Source of the DNA: Diaporthe sp. PMI_573
Lineage: Eukaryota > Ascomycota > Sordariomycetes > Diaporthales > Diaporthaceae
DNA: 64,000 nucleotides
Reading direction: 5' to 3'
NCBI GenBank assembly: GCA_021399435.1
Contig: JAJTUP010000010.1
Coordinates: 1,302,001 to 1,366,000 of the forward strand
This document shows, piece by piece, positions 33,937 through 44,415 of the stretch. The first letter of the stretch is position 1. Every line of letters starts with the position of its first letter. The translations under genes and the position numbers were made by a program. The notes under the pieces were generated by a model. It saw only the letters and a program-made list of their open reading frames with translations, was not told the DNA's origin and did not search any database.

Positions 33937-33972
33937 GCACACAAGCACACAAGCACACAAGCACACAAGCAC
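33937..33972. repeat. 8-bp tandem repeat GCACACAA
   Basis: Four consecutive copies of GCACACAA in an intergenic region, followed by partial copies. Confidence 0.85.
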
Positions 33973-34090
33973 AAGCACGAGCGTAGCCGCCAAAGATCTT
34001 CGATGGCCGACCCTATTGCGGCTGAGGCCCTAGCGTGCGACAGTAGCCTTTGTCTTGTCAGTCGTCCGCCATCGTCGACATGTGGCAGCC

Positions 34091-34116
34091 TGTCTGTCTG
34101 TCTGTCTGTCTGTCTG
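34091..34116. repeat. TGTC tetranucleotide microsatellite
   Basis: Six uninterrupted TGTC units in the upstream region of the antiporter gene. Confidence 0.85.
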
Positions 34117-35055
34117 CCCTGTCCGTCTGGGCGGAGTATCTCTGCAGCACGCCATCTGCAGTGTTGGGCCTTCCTTATCTTGCTCACTCACTCACTCCCT
34201 CCCTCCTGCCGCGCCTTCCCTGCAGGGCTCCCCATTGTAGAATCAACCTCTGCTGACCCGGTCTGTTGACCGCTCCTGCCAGTGCCAATGCCGGTGCCAA
34301 TGCTAATGTCCCTGGCCACCCGGAGAATTGTGCCTTCCCACGCCTCGCCCACGCCCATTCATTCATCCATTCCAGTCCCGAACCGTCGTAGTTTGCGGCG
34401 GCGGCAACTGCTTGTGTGTACCTACAGGCAGACCAGACCACCTGACTGATGAATCCTCCTTGTTGTGTTTTTTTGTCTGATGCACGCATATCTATTTCTC
34501 TGTCCTCCTCGTCCTCCTCCTCGTCCTCCATCCTCCTCCTCCTCACCCCTCCTTCACCTGCATCTCGATGCAAACCCCGATGACTCGAGTCGAGCCGGAC
34601 CAGTCTTGATTTGATGCGGTAGACCGGTACTTGGCCTAGCAGTGGGTCTGGTTCCCTGCCCGTGCGACAATCCTACTTCTTCTACCCTCACCACTTCTGT
34701 TTGGCTTCGGCGAGGCCAAACACCGTCAGCAAATCCCCCCCCCTTCTCTTCTCTCTTACGCCCCGGGCCTGTTTCTCTCTCAACTGTGTGCACATTGCAT
34801 TGCATTGCAATCGCACGTCTCGAGGCTCACGGCCCACACTCCCGGGTCCAGCCTACGAGTCTACGACACTGTCCCAAACATCCACCCAGCCAATCTGCGG
34901 CCTTTCCGCCCCTGCGGGTCACCCACCACCGCGCCGTCGCACTGTCGCAGCGTCGCAGCCCTACTGTCCGCCCGCCCCTTATTACCATACCGCCCAGCCC
35001 GTCTTGCTGTGACACCAGTCGCCCGCCCGCCCGCCCGCACGGCTCGCCGTCCAGC

Positions 35056-37954
35056 ATGCCTGACTTGCTTGCCCCCCTCCTCCTCCTCCTCGCCTCTGCC
35101 GTCGCCGGCGTCGACGCCGCCGGCGCCGAGCCCAGCAGCGATGGCAAGGTCACGCCCCAGGCCGGCGTGCTCGAGGGCGCCAACCCTATCAAGTACAGCG
35201 CCTCAAACCCAATCACCCTCTTCATCATCCAGGCCATGATCATCATCATCTTCTGCCGCCTCCTCCACTACCCCCTGTCCTACTTTGGCCAGCCTCGCGT
35301 CATCGCAGAGGTCATCGGCGGCATCCTGCTGGGGCCCTCGGTCATGATGCGCATCCCCGGCTTCCAGGCAAACGTCTTCCCCACAGAGTCCATGCCCGTC
35401 CTCAACAACGTCGCCAACCTCGGCCTGATCATCTTCCTCTTCCTCGTCGCCCTCGAGGTCGACGTCCGCCTCTTCACCAGCAACTGGCGCGTCGCCCTAT
35501 CCGTCGGCCTCGCCGGCATGATACTGCCCTTCGGCCTGGGCTGCGCCATCGCCTGGGGCCTGTACCGCGAGTTCCGCACAGAGGCCGACACCGTCGCCAT
35601 CAACTTTGGCGTCTACGCCCTCTTCATCGGCACCGCCCTTGCCATCACCGCCTTCCCCGTCCTCTGCCGCATCCTGACAGAGCTCAAGCTGCTGCGCTCC
35701 TCCGTCGGCGTCACCGTCCTCGCCGCCGGCATCGGCAACGACGTCACCGGCTGGATCCTGCTGGCCCTGTGCGTCGCCCTCGTCAACAACGCCAACGGCC
35801 TGGCTGCCCTCTACGCCCTGCTCTGCACCATAGGCTGGGCCCTCTTCCTGTGCTTCGCCGTCCGCCCGTGCTTCATGTGGTGCCTCAGGAGGACCGGGAG
35901 CCTCCAGAACGGCCCCACTCAGGGCATGGTCTCGCTGACCCTTCTGATCGTCCTGTTCTCGTCTTGGTTCACCGGTGCGTCCCCCCTGCCCGCTGCCTCC
36001 CTTCCGGTGTCAACGCCTCTGGCCAGCGCGTGGCAGCATCTCACCGTCTCGGGGCGACCCTCCAAGCTGACACACACCGCACAGGCATCATCGGCGTGCA
36101 CCCTATCTTCGGTGCCTTCCTCGCTGGTCTGATCTGTCCCCACGAGGGGGGCTTCGCTATCAAGCTGACCGAGAAGATCGAGGATCTCATCTCCGTGCTC
36201 TTCTTGCCCTTGTACTTTGCCCTCTCGGGCCTGAGCACCGATCTTGGCCTGCTTGACGATGGCATGACATGGGCCTATGTGTTCGGTGTCATTGCCATTG
36301 CCTTCTCTGGCAAGATCATCGGGGGCACCCTGGCGGCCAGGCTGAGCAAGCTCGAATGGCGCGAGAGCTTTACCATCGGTGTCCTCATGAGCTGCAAGGG
36401 CCTCGTGGAGCTCATCGTGCTTGTAAGTCACGCCAGATTCCCCGGCAGGCCGGCACGCCTCTTTGGGGGGTGGGAGGCACCAACAAGCTTGTTTGCTGAC
36501 AATCACAACCCTAGAACATTGGGCTCCAAGCCAGGATCCTTTCCCGGCGTACTTTCACCATCTTCGTCGTCATGGCGGTTGTGACGACCGTGGCTACCAC
36601 GCCATTGGTCAAGTGGCTCTACCCGCCGTGGTACCAAGACAGGATGGAGAAATGGCGGCGCGGAGAGACCGACAAGGACGGCAAGCCCGTCTCCTCTGCC
36701 ACCAGCGGGGATGAGCCTGCCGAGGAGCAGCAGCTCAACTCGGCACAGATCCGCCGCCTGCTCGTCTACCTGCGGCTCGACAGTCTTCCCAGTCTGTTCA
36801 CCTTCATCGCCCTGCTAGGAGGTGACAAGGTGGTGAAAATGCCCGTCACGGAGGAGGAGGAGCAGCCCTCGGAGAAGGGCGAGGCCCAGGTCACATCCCA
36901 GCCCGTCGCAAGGCGGCCGCTGGAAGTCCATGGGCTGCGCATCCTGGAGCTCACGGAGCGGACGTCGTCGGTGATGCAGGTCACCGAGGGCGAGGAGTAC
37001 TTCTCGGAGATCGACCCCGTCGTCAACGCCTTCCGCACCTTCTCGAGGCTCAACGACGTGGCCGTGTCCGGCAAGGTCGCCATCGTGCCCGAGGCATCCT
37101 ACTCGGAGACCTTGACGAAGCAGGCCTCCAACGTCTCGTCAGACTTTGTGCTTGTGCCCTGGAGCGAGTATGGCAGCATCACCGAGGACACGTCGGTGCC
37201 TTTTGTCACATCCGCGCAGGATCGCTACAACGGCCGCGGGCATCTGGACTTCATCAACAAGACCCTCGAGAAGTCCGTGTGCAACACCGGCATCTTCATC
37301 AACCAGAACTTCGGCGGCATGGGCCCGGCCGAGCGGCCCAACCTCAAGCGGTCAAAGAGCGCCATGTCTGTCCACAGCCACCGCGATGCTGCGACTCTGC
37401 CCGTCAAGGACAAGAGCCACCAGGTCTTTTTCCCCTTTTTCGGCGGCGTGGATGACCGGGCCGCCCTGCGCCTCGCGCTGCAGCTCGCAAAGAGCCCGCA
37501 CGTGACCCTCACCGTCGCCCACTTCAGCTGGGCCGCCTCTGACTCGGGCGACGAGGGCGAGCCCTCCAGGGCCGCCGGCGGTGCCAAAGACGCCGTCAAG
37601 GTCGTCGAGGAGGAGGCGTCGGCCAAGGATCTCGCGCTGCTGTCCTCGCTGCGGTCCATGCTGCCAAAGGAGCTGGCCGGGCGTGTGACCCTCGCCGAGG
37701 TCAACGTCACCAAGGGGACCGCGGTGGCCGAGGCCGTCTCCAGGGCCAGGTCTACCGTCGGCAACCTACCCAAGAACGCTGGCGATATCGTCGTCGTGGG
37801 TCGCTCGCACGTTGAACTAGGCGACTCTCAGATCGAGATCGGCTCACTCGACCTGAGGAAGACGGTCGGGAGCGTTGCCGAGCAGCTAGTCAACGGCGGC
37901 GTCAAGGCCAGTGTGCTTGTCGTCAAGGCCGGCGGCGCAGGCCTCCAGTGGTAG
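35056..37954 (+). CDS. KHA1: KHA1-type K+/H+ antiporter (CPA2 family)
   Basis: Three exons: 35056-35974, 36085-36422 and 36515-37954, all GT-AG; 898 residues. After a hydrophobic signal-like start (MPDLLAPLLLLLASAV) come about 12 membrane segments typical of the Na+/K+-H+ exchanger fold: ITLFIIQAMIIIIFCRLL, VIAEVIGGILLGPSVM, LGLIIFLFLVALEVDVRLF, ALAITAFPVLCRILTELKLL and the ion-site helix LAAGIGNDVTGWILLAL, then GIIGVHPIFGAFLAGLICPH and FSGKIIGGTLAARLSKLEWR. The C-terminal half (about 440-898) is cytosolic, with two USP-like folds (VVNAFRTFSRLNDVAVSGKV; VFFPFFGGVDDRAALRLALQ), as in yeast Kha1. Family members act in Golgi or other internal membranes in K+ and pH homeostasis. The frame is open upstream but the first ATG giving the hydrophobic N-terminus is at 35056. 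Confidence 0.93.
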
Positions 37955-38356
37955 TGATCAATGAGCAGGCACACGTGCTTCTTCTATCTGTATACATCGG
38001 CTTGTTGACCAGGATCTTGTCTCTTGGTCTTTGGAGCGGTTTCTTATTAACAGGCAGGTGCCTTTCTTTGCATTGATACCACCACCCTCGGCGCCCTTGG
38101 AGATTGTTGCACTGGCATATTTGGGGGTTTGGTATTATACCGGGTTCAGGATGGTGCCCGTTGACATAGTTGGGGTGTTGGATTTCCTGGGCCAGCTCAC
38201 ATCATGATGCAGACAACGGGCAGAATGAGAACTTAGATGGCATATTGTTGTGTTGTAGTAAACCTTGAGACTGCCTTAAGACGAGCATCAAGACAAGCAA
38301 TGTCAGCTATGCAACACAAGCGGCTTTCCCCCCGGGTTCATTCAATCCTGCTTTCC
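37955..38356. other. Convergent 3' flanks
   Basis: Short region between the antiporter and the minus-strand dehydrogenase; moderately AT-richer, with no gene seen. Confidence 0.6.
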
Positions 38357-39160
38357 TCATTCAATGTGCAGCCCACCACTCGCATTCAGATGCAACCCGT
38401 TGATCCAGCTCGCCCGCGGCTCACACAAGAAGCCGACCCCAAAGGCAATCTCCTCGGGCAGCGCCATGCGGTGGCCCACGGGGGTCTGGGCCATGACCGG
38501 GGCCATCTCCTTCATAAACTCTTCGCCGGCGGCCGCGAACCCGGCCGTCATGGTCGGGCCGGGGGACACGGCGTTGACGGTGCAGCCGTAGCGGGGCGGG
38601 AGCTCCTTGGCCCACACCTTGGTCATGCTGTCGACCATGCCCTTTGTGCCGGCATAGATGGTCTGCAGCGGGGGCGCCGCGCGGGACGAGATGGACACGA
38701 TGTTGACGATACGGCCGCCGTCGGTCTGTGGCCGCTCCTGGGTCGAGGGCGACGGGGGCGGCAGGTGCGGCAGGACGGCCTGGACGAGAAGGAAGACGGC
38801 CCTTGCGTTCAGGCCGACCAGCCTGTTCCAGTCGTCGAGGGTCTGCTGGGCCAGGGGCTTGTTGACAGCCAGGCCGGCGTTGTTCACAAGGATGTGGACG
38901 GTCTTGTACCTCGCCACGGTGGCGTCTATGAGTTTCTGGGGGCCATCCTCTGTCGACAGGTCTGCCTCGACGGCTATCGAGGTCGATGCCGTCGGCAGGC
39001 CAGAGGCCACCCTCTGAGCCTCGTCGGCGAGGGCGGGGAAGGGGTAGTTGACGACCACGCTCGCCCCTCGGGACGAGAGCTCCTGGGCGATAGCAACGCC
39101 TATTCCTGCGTTGGAGCCCGTCACAATAGCGACCTTGCCCGCAAGGGTCTGGTCAGGCAT
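38357..39160 (-). CDS. Short-chain dehydrogenase/reductase
   Basis: Single-exon gene of 267 residues, the usual length of a classical SDR. The nucleotide-binding motif TGSNAGIG (TGxxxGxG) lies at about 14-21, NNAG at about 92, the catalytic serine in IVNIVSISSRAA, and the YxxxK motif in IYAGTKGMVDSM. The segment VNAVSPGPTMTAGF is the usual loop after the active site. The protein starts MPDQTLAGKVAIVTG; an in-frame extension upstream has no ATG. The residues after the second beta strand (VVVNYPFPALADEA) carry no obvious arginine that would fix NADP over NAD preference. Relatives include 3-ketoacyl-ACP reductase-like and tetrahydroxynaphthalene reductase-like enzymes; the substrate cannot be told from sequence, and no biosynthetic cluster surrounds it. 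Confidence 0.93.
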   Translation of the reverse strand: MPDQTLAGKVAIVTGSNAGIGVAIAQELSSRGASVVVNYPFPALADEAQRVASGLPTASTSIAVEADLSTEDGPQKLIDATVARYKTVHILVNNAGLAVNKPLAQQTLDDWNRLVGLNARAVFLLVQAVLPHLPPPSPSTQERPQTDGGRIVNIVSISSRAAPPLQTIYAGTKGMVDSMTKVWAKELPPRYGCTVNAVSPGPTMTAGFAAAGEEFMKEMAPVMAQTPVGHRMALPEEIAFGVGFLCEPRASWINGLHLNASGGLHIE

Positions 39161-39771
39161 GATGGTGTTTTGCCGTGGCTGGTGACGGTGGGTTCTGTGC
39201 TGTCCTGTTCTCCCCGCTTGCAAGCACCGGGATTCTTGTGCTATTCAGACTACAGAAATTATGTGTTTCTAGCAAATAACACGACAGTGCGTTGTTCAGT
39301 GGGTTTGCCTGGCACTGTTCATACGCAATTCCAATAGAGAGGGCGGCAGCATGCTGCGTTATTAGTCTGAGCGCCCGTCGTCCAACTACCGCTTGTAGGC
39401 CGGAGTCCCGATGTGGGGGTGGGGAGAGATCCTATCCGCCCGCAGACCCGGTACCCGGTTCCCAGTTCCCGGGACCACCACATCGGCGGTGTCATCCTGG
39501 ACGTGAACACACGTTCTGCTGAGCATCGGCCAGCCTCAACCGTTTCGTAAGTAGGACTTGATTCGCCTCCACCGACGTATGAATGCACGGCCAGGGGAGC
39601 CGACCCACCGGGTATGGTTCTTCGGATTTGCTCATGCATCGCGCAGGGATCAATACGCTGGAGCAGCCTTGGGGTGTGTGTCATTGGGTGGGCTTTTGGT
39701 GGGCGGGGCTGGGTGTGTGTTGCAGTACATCTGCTTCCTGACGCCGTAGATTTGACGCTCTAGAGAGGGAT
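39161..39771. other. Intergenic region between SDR and RAD10 genes
   Basis: Promoter of the minus-strand SDR and 3' flank of the minus-strand RAD10 gene. It contains CCCGGTACCCGGTTCCCAG near 39447-39465. No gene seen. Confidence 0.55.
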
Positions 39772-41093
39772 TCATCCCTTTCTCAGCCTCGCCAAAGCCG
39801 CAGCAACGCCACCTGAGAGCTCACCGTCCCCTTTGCCCCCCGAAGGGCCCCGCTCGGGTGCAGATGGCCCAGCTCCGGCCCCAGCTCGCGCCCTGGCTTC
39901 TTGCTCGGCCATCTGCTTCGATTCGGCGATTGCAGCAGCAAGCTCTGCGTCATCGTCGTCATCCTCGTCATCTTGGCCGGCGATGTGAAACTGGCTTGGT
40001 CTTGTCGCCTGCCGTTGACGGCCCTCGTCGGCGCTTGCTTCGCCGTGGCTTCTTCTCGAAGCGGCCAACTCGTCTATCTCCCTCTGAGGAAACCTGCCTA
40101 TAGGCCTGGCCACGTCCAGGTTCCTCCTCCTCTGGGCGTCTGCGTCTGTGCTCCCGTCCGTCTCCAGCCTCCTCTTGGCGGACTTCTTCACCCTAAAGGG
40201 TTCCTCGACGGCTTTGGCCCACGCCTTGACCTTCTTCTCTCCCCAGCCGCCAATGACTCCGATTGTCTCTGGGTCGGCATTGACGGCGGCCTTTAGGCTG
40301 CCAAAGGTACTGACCAGGGCAACGGCGTCGGTCTTGTTGACGGACCTGGGGACGGTGACGAACTCGACGAGCTTGTCGGCGTAAGAAGTTGCCTGGGCGC
40401 CCTTGATGGCGGCGAAGCTTGCGTGCTCATAGGACTTGTACAACTCGAGGTAGCGGGCGGCCTCGGCGGCAGACCAGCAGAGGACCAGGGTGACGTTGTT
40501 GACGAGGCTGGTCTTGGAAAGCTCGCGGAGAGAGTCCTCGTGGTTAGGGATGTCGACGATGGCGAGCAGGATGCGCAGGTTGTAGCGGCCCTGGAGGTTT
40601 CGGATACGCGTATATATGTACTCGGGGTGGAGGCGGTGATATTTCAGACTGCAGTGGGCGGCAAGGGCACGGTCGCGTTAGACTTGAAACTTGGGACTCG
40701 CGGCAGGAAGGGCAGTGGGTGGGTAACACACCTCAGGAATAGGGCACATGTTGTGAGGCCCAGGCCGTAGTCGGCGGGGATATCACTGTACTCCCAAGGG
40801 AGGGACCTGAGGCAGGCGAGCACGGGGTTGCCCTTCTGGCGTGGCGAGACCAGGATAGAAGAGCCGGCGGCACGCTGGGGGAGTGCCTGCGGGGTGGGCT
40901 GCTTGACGCCAGGTGCCGAGCCAGGCGGCCCCGAGGCGGGATTACCGGGTCGAGGTCTGTCGAGCTTCTGGGGCGTGGGCTGTTGTATCCTCTGTGGGAC
41001 AGGCTGCGGTGGGTTCACGCGACTGGAGCCTGTCGCGTCGGACGTGGCAAGCGCAGCGAGAAAGTCTCGGTCGGCCCCAAAGTCGTCATCCAT
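39772..41093 (-). CDS. RAD10: ERCC1/RAD10/Swi10 DNA repair endonuclease subunit
   Basis: Two exons on the minus strand: 41093-40732 and 40648-39772, intron 40649-40731 (GTGTGT...CTGCAG); 412 residues. A proline/glutamine-rich N-terminus precedes the ERCC1 central domain: SILVSPRQKGNPVLACLRSL, WEYSDIPADYGLGLTTCALF, then across the intron LSLKYHRLHPEYIYTRIRNL, RYNLRILLAIVDIPNHEDSL, LVNNVTLVLCWSAAEAARYL and a tandem helix-hairpin-helix region (VEFVTVPRSVNKTDAVALVS; TIGVIGGWGEKKVKAWAKA) which dimerises with XPF/RAD1. The complex cuts 5' of lesions in nucleotide excision repair and trims non-homologous flaps in recombination. A fungal C-terminal extension is acidic and ends in AALARLRKG. Start is the ATG of MDDDFGADRDFLAAL. 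Confidence 0.95.
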
Positions 41094-41445
41094 CGTGAAG
41101 AAGGTCAAGGCTCAAATTCCAGCAGCAGCGGGCATGGCGAGTTGGGCGGGATCAACTGGGCGGGCTGGGGTGAGGAAGAGAGAGTAGCAAGGAAGAGTAT
41201 TGGGTTTTGAGGTATGTATGTACCAGGGCAGGCACTTATGACGGAGCCACTTGCACTTTTTAGTACGGGCTGTGGGGGAAAGCAGGCAGGGGTACAGTGA
41301 GTAATACGGGACAGGGCCACGACGTGGATTCCATATCGAACAAGTCAATCACACTTATGATGCTGTGCTACTACAAAGATTGCTCAAGTCTTGGAGTGGT
41401 TAATCAAAAGGATGGGCCGGGTGAACAAGGTCAGCCCGCAGCTTC
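41094..41445. other. RAD10 promoter and 3' flank of next gene
   Basis: About 350 bases between two minus-strand genes. It should hold the RAD10 promoter. No further feature recognised. Confidence 0.5.
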
Positions 41446-42717
41446 TCAGCCCAGGTCTTGGGCCTGCATCGCCTCGACATCGCTGTCGCTGGGCCCGCTC
41501 GTCTCCCTGGCAAAGCCGTCGTGGACCCGGTACAGAGCCTTCAACCACATGCCGAACGTCTCCCTTAGCGCCTCGGCCTCGTCCGCCGCCAGCGCCACCT
41601 GCAACACCTGGTCCCTGAGCGCCTCGTACGCCTCGATCATCACCCACGTCTGTAGCTGTCGCACGTCCGTTGGCGCCCTCAGCGCCTCGTTGCTCACCGC
41701 GCACGACAGCTCCCTCGAGAGCAGCTTCGTGGCGATCTGAAGGCTGAGCACCCCCGGCTGGGGCAGGGGCTGCTCTGGTGATGGCCCCGGCCCGGCGTGT
41801 CTGCCGTCGTGGTTGGCACGGTTGTCGTCCTCGCCGCCCCTGCCACCCTCGCGGATGGGGGACAACGGCTCCGGCCAAAACGACACGGGCTTGAAAAAGA
41901 TGGTGTCCTCCTCGAACGCCACAAGAGTGCCGTCGGAAGTGGGGGAACCCCTGGGCTCCGGGCCTGGGTCCGGCTCGGGCTGCGGTTCCGGCCCAACCCC
42001 GGGCGTCGGTGATGGTGCAAGTGCAGGTGCAGGTATTAGTGGTGAGCGCCGGCGTGTGGCCCCGCGGATAGCCTCTATGCTGGTTTGCCTCATGTCTGCG
42101 TCACTGCCGTCTGGTCCGCCTCCCGCGGCGCCGTAGTGCAGATCCTCGTCACTGCGAGACCTGAGCAGGGCGCGGTACTGCTCTGCGACCGAACCTGCGC
42201 CTGGGGTCATGGCGTCGCCGGCCTCAAGCTGCCCAACCCGTAGCACTGGCGTCTTTGCATACCGCCTCAGGCTCGATGACGCGGACTTTGGTGAGGATGT
42301 GGCCCGTTGTGTCTCCAGTGACCGGCGGGGGTTCTTCTCGGGGATGTCGATGGCCAGGTGGGCGAGCTCGGGTACGACGCTGCTGTCGGGGTGGTGTGTA
42401 AGCGAGCGGGGCCTCGTGTGTTGCAGATGTGGCGACGACTCCATGGGGCACAAGTAGCCGCTCTTTCGTATGTATTCGAGCCACTTCTGGCTGCTCAGGT
42501 CTGGAGACGGCGGGACAGACCCATGCCTGGGAGACCGTGGGCTGCGGCCGTGGCCAGGGGCACTGCCTGAGTCGGACGAGGCCCGCGGTGAGACACTGTT
42601 GTTGTAGGTGTTGGTGGTGGAGGTGGAAGCTGCCGGGCCAGGGCGGAGCTTGGTGAGCTTTCGAAGCTTGTTCCTCGGCCTCGGCCTGCTGGCTGGCGCA
42701 TCGAGTGCGGGCGACAT
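41446..42717 (-). CDS. Uncharacterised fungal protein with helical C-terminal domain
   Basis: Single-exon frame, 423 residues from the first in-frame ATG (MSPALDAPASRPRPRNKLRK). The frame stays open about 35 codons further upstream without an ATG, so an upstream exon is possible. Residues 1-300 are Ser/Pro/Arg-rich and probably disordered, with one conserved-looking motif SSQKWLEYIRKSGYLCPME and a repetitive GPEPQPEPDPGPEP segment. The C-terminal 120 residues are predicted by eye to be all-helical: LSLQIATKLLSRELSCAVSN, RQLQTWVMIEAYEALRDQVL, ADEAEALRETFGMWLKALYR. I do not recognise the family. The TVAFEEDTIFFKP-like segment before it could be a short docking motif. The long frame with an ordered C-terminus supports a real gene. 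Confidence 0.65.
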   Translation of the reverse strand: MSPALDAPASRPRPRNKLRKLTKLRPGPAASTSTTNTYNNSVSPRASSDSGSAPGHGRSPRSPRHGSVPPSPDLSSQKWLEYIRKSGYLCPMESSPHLQHTRPRSLTHHPDSSVVPELAHLAIDIPEKNPRRSLETQRATSSPKSASSSLRRYAKTPVLRVGQLEAGDAMTPGAGSVAEQYRALLRSRSDEDLHYGAAGGGPDGSDADMRQTSIEAIRGATRRRSPLIPAPALAPSPTPGVGPEPQPEPDPGPEPRGSPTSDGTLVAFEEDTIFFKPVSFWPEPLSPIREGGRGGEDDNRANHDGRHAGPGPSPEQPLPQPGVLSLQIATKLLSRELSCAVSNEALRAPTDVRQLQTWVMIEAYEALRDQVLQVALAADEAEALRETFGMWLKALYRVHDGFARETSGPSDSDVEAMQAQDLG

Positions 42718-44415
42718 CTTTAACACGAGTGGGCTCGCCGGGATGACACGGCGCACCGGCGTCGGTATTGGTGACGGCCCCACGGGCTCAGTTACAGTAT
42801 TCAGTGTTCCGTGTTCAGTCTTCAGTATTCAGGATGCAGGCTTTGGTTGCAGAAACACGGCGTCATGTCCAGTTCAGCCAGCCTGACGGGAACTGTATGG
42901 GTCAGAGAATGGACATGGCACAACGAGGCCAGAACGGGAGGGCATAAGCACATGTATGGCTCGCTCATATTCGGATCCGTATGCGCGTGCACACATGCAC
43001 ACATAGGTGTGTTCAGCCAGCAATCAGAGCTGCTGCCATCTGATGACACAGCCTGCGAGGATGACGTTTGGGACGTCGGGACAGTCAGGGGCACCCATGA
43101 TTACCAGGCACAGACAGCCCAGATGGGCCAGCCCCGGCCAGCCCTGCTGCCACCCAAGTTTGCAGAAACAGGATTCCCGCCAACCTCCGACCCGACTGGC
43201 CGTACTGCCGTACTACCCAGGCCAAGGTTGCCCTGCCCGCATTGTCGACTCCTTGCTTGTTGGCAGCTTGGGAGGCAACGAGTTGACGCAGAAATACCCA
43301 ATCGAGGCCTGCTGGTGCATTACCACTCCACGCCGCCGGGCGATTGACTTTGACCGGTTCGTCTAGCTGGACAACGGGGCTAGATGGCCCAACCAACCTC
43401 GATGCCCGAGCTTAGCCTTCGGGTTGACTGTACAACATTGTCCTGTAAGATGAATGTGGCGAGCTACCTATTGGTATGCAGGCATGTTCTCTCCATGTAG
43501 CGTCTTTAGCTTCTCACCCGACGCCTACACCCCGACCCAGCACGTGCCCGGCTCGGAGATTTGCGGGGGATGGGCACACGCATCGCGGACCAGCCGTCTC
43601 GGACGGGGCGCACCACTGCGCCTTCGTCGTGGACGTATGTTTTGAGTAGGTACACATCAGCGCGTAACACACACGCAACACACAGGAGGTGGCGGTTAGA
43701 GAAGAGCTCGCATTAGAACTGTGCCCACGGGACCACTGGTGGGCATTTCTAAACCTCAAACTCCAAAAGAGCAACCCGAGACCTTCTTTTCCTTGACCTC
43801 TATTATGGGTTCGCAATGCTCAGAAATTCTCTCTTGGACCCCAATGTACCGTGTCGTCAAATTCGTCCATCACCCAATTTTATGCTGGTCATGCCTTCCG
43901 CTATCAGCGAGACCGCTGTCCCCCCCCCCTCTTGCCCCCCATGTCGTCTCCGTGAAATCAAAATAGCCCAGCAGAAAGGAAGAAAAAGAAACTGGGTCAT
44001 GCGACACATGTCTCGAGGTGAAATAATTCTGAACAGCCGCAAGAGTGATCAAGATGGCAAGCAATATGCCGCAATCCGACGCCGGACAATAAGTCAAATG
44101 CACATGTTCGGGGCCCAGGGTCTCATGATTGCCCAGCAGCGCGGGCCGGTGCCGAAAGGAAGATAGAGGGGAGTGGGCCAGTTGGGAATTCGCCGATTAC
44201 ATGGTATCCGTACAAGAAGAAAAAAAAAAGGGCTTCCTTTGCGTGGGAAGGGGGAGAAAAAAGGGGGGTATAAAAGTGAAACAGGGGGTCCCGCGTGCTG
44301 CTGGCCCGCTTTAAACCCTGAGCTCTGCCGCTTGCTTGTTGTTGTTGTTCATGAATCACCGCCGACGCAGCCGCCGCCATCACCACCACTATCAGGCCTC
44401 CAAAAAGCACGGGCG
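42718..44415. other. Intergenic region, no gene seen
   Basis: Contains an imperfect short-period repeat of TTCAGTATTCAG/TTCAGTGTTCCG near 42800-42832, just upstream of the uncharacterised gene, and poly-C and poly-A runs near 43920 and 44220. The right 300 bases are the 3' flank of the GDP-mannose pyrophosphorylase gene. Open frames here carry no domain. Confidence 0.55.

Larger units (their letters stand above)
32693..35055. other. Divergent intergenic region with several microsatellites
   Basis: Lies between the wall protein (minus) and the antiporter (plus). Contains an AT run (32722-32743) just upstream of the wall protein start, an 8-bp tandem GCACACAA (four copies, about 33937-33972), a TGTC tetranucleotide run (34091-34116), and TCCTCCTCG-type repeats near 34500-34550. 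The right 400 bases are the CT/CC-rich leader of the antiporter gene. Frames of 230-270 codons on the minus strand near 32856-33783 are proline/serine/histidine-rich and look like chance frames. Confidence 0.6.
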
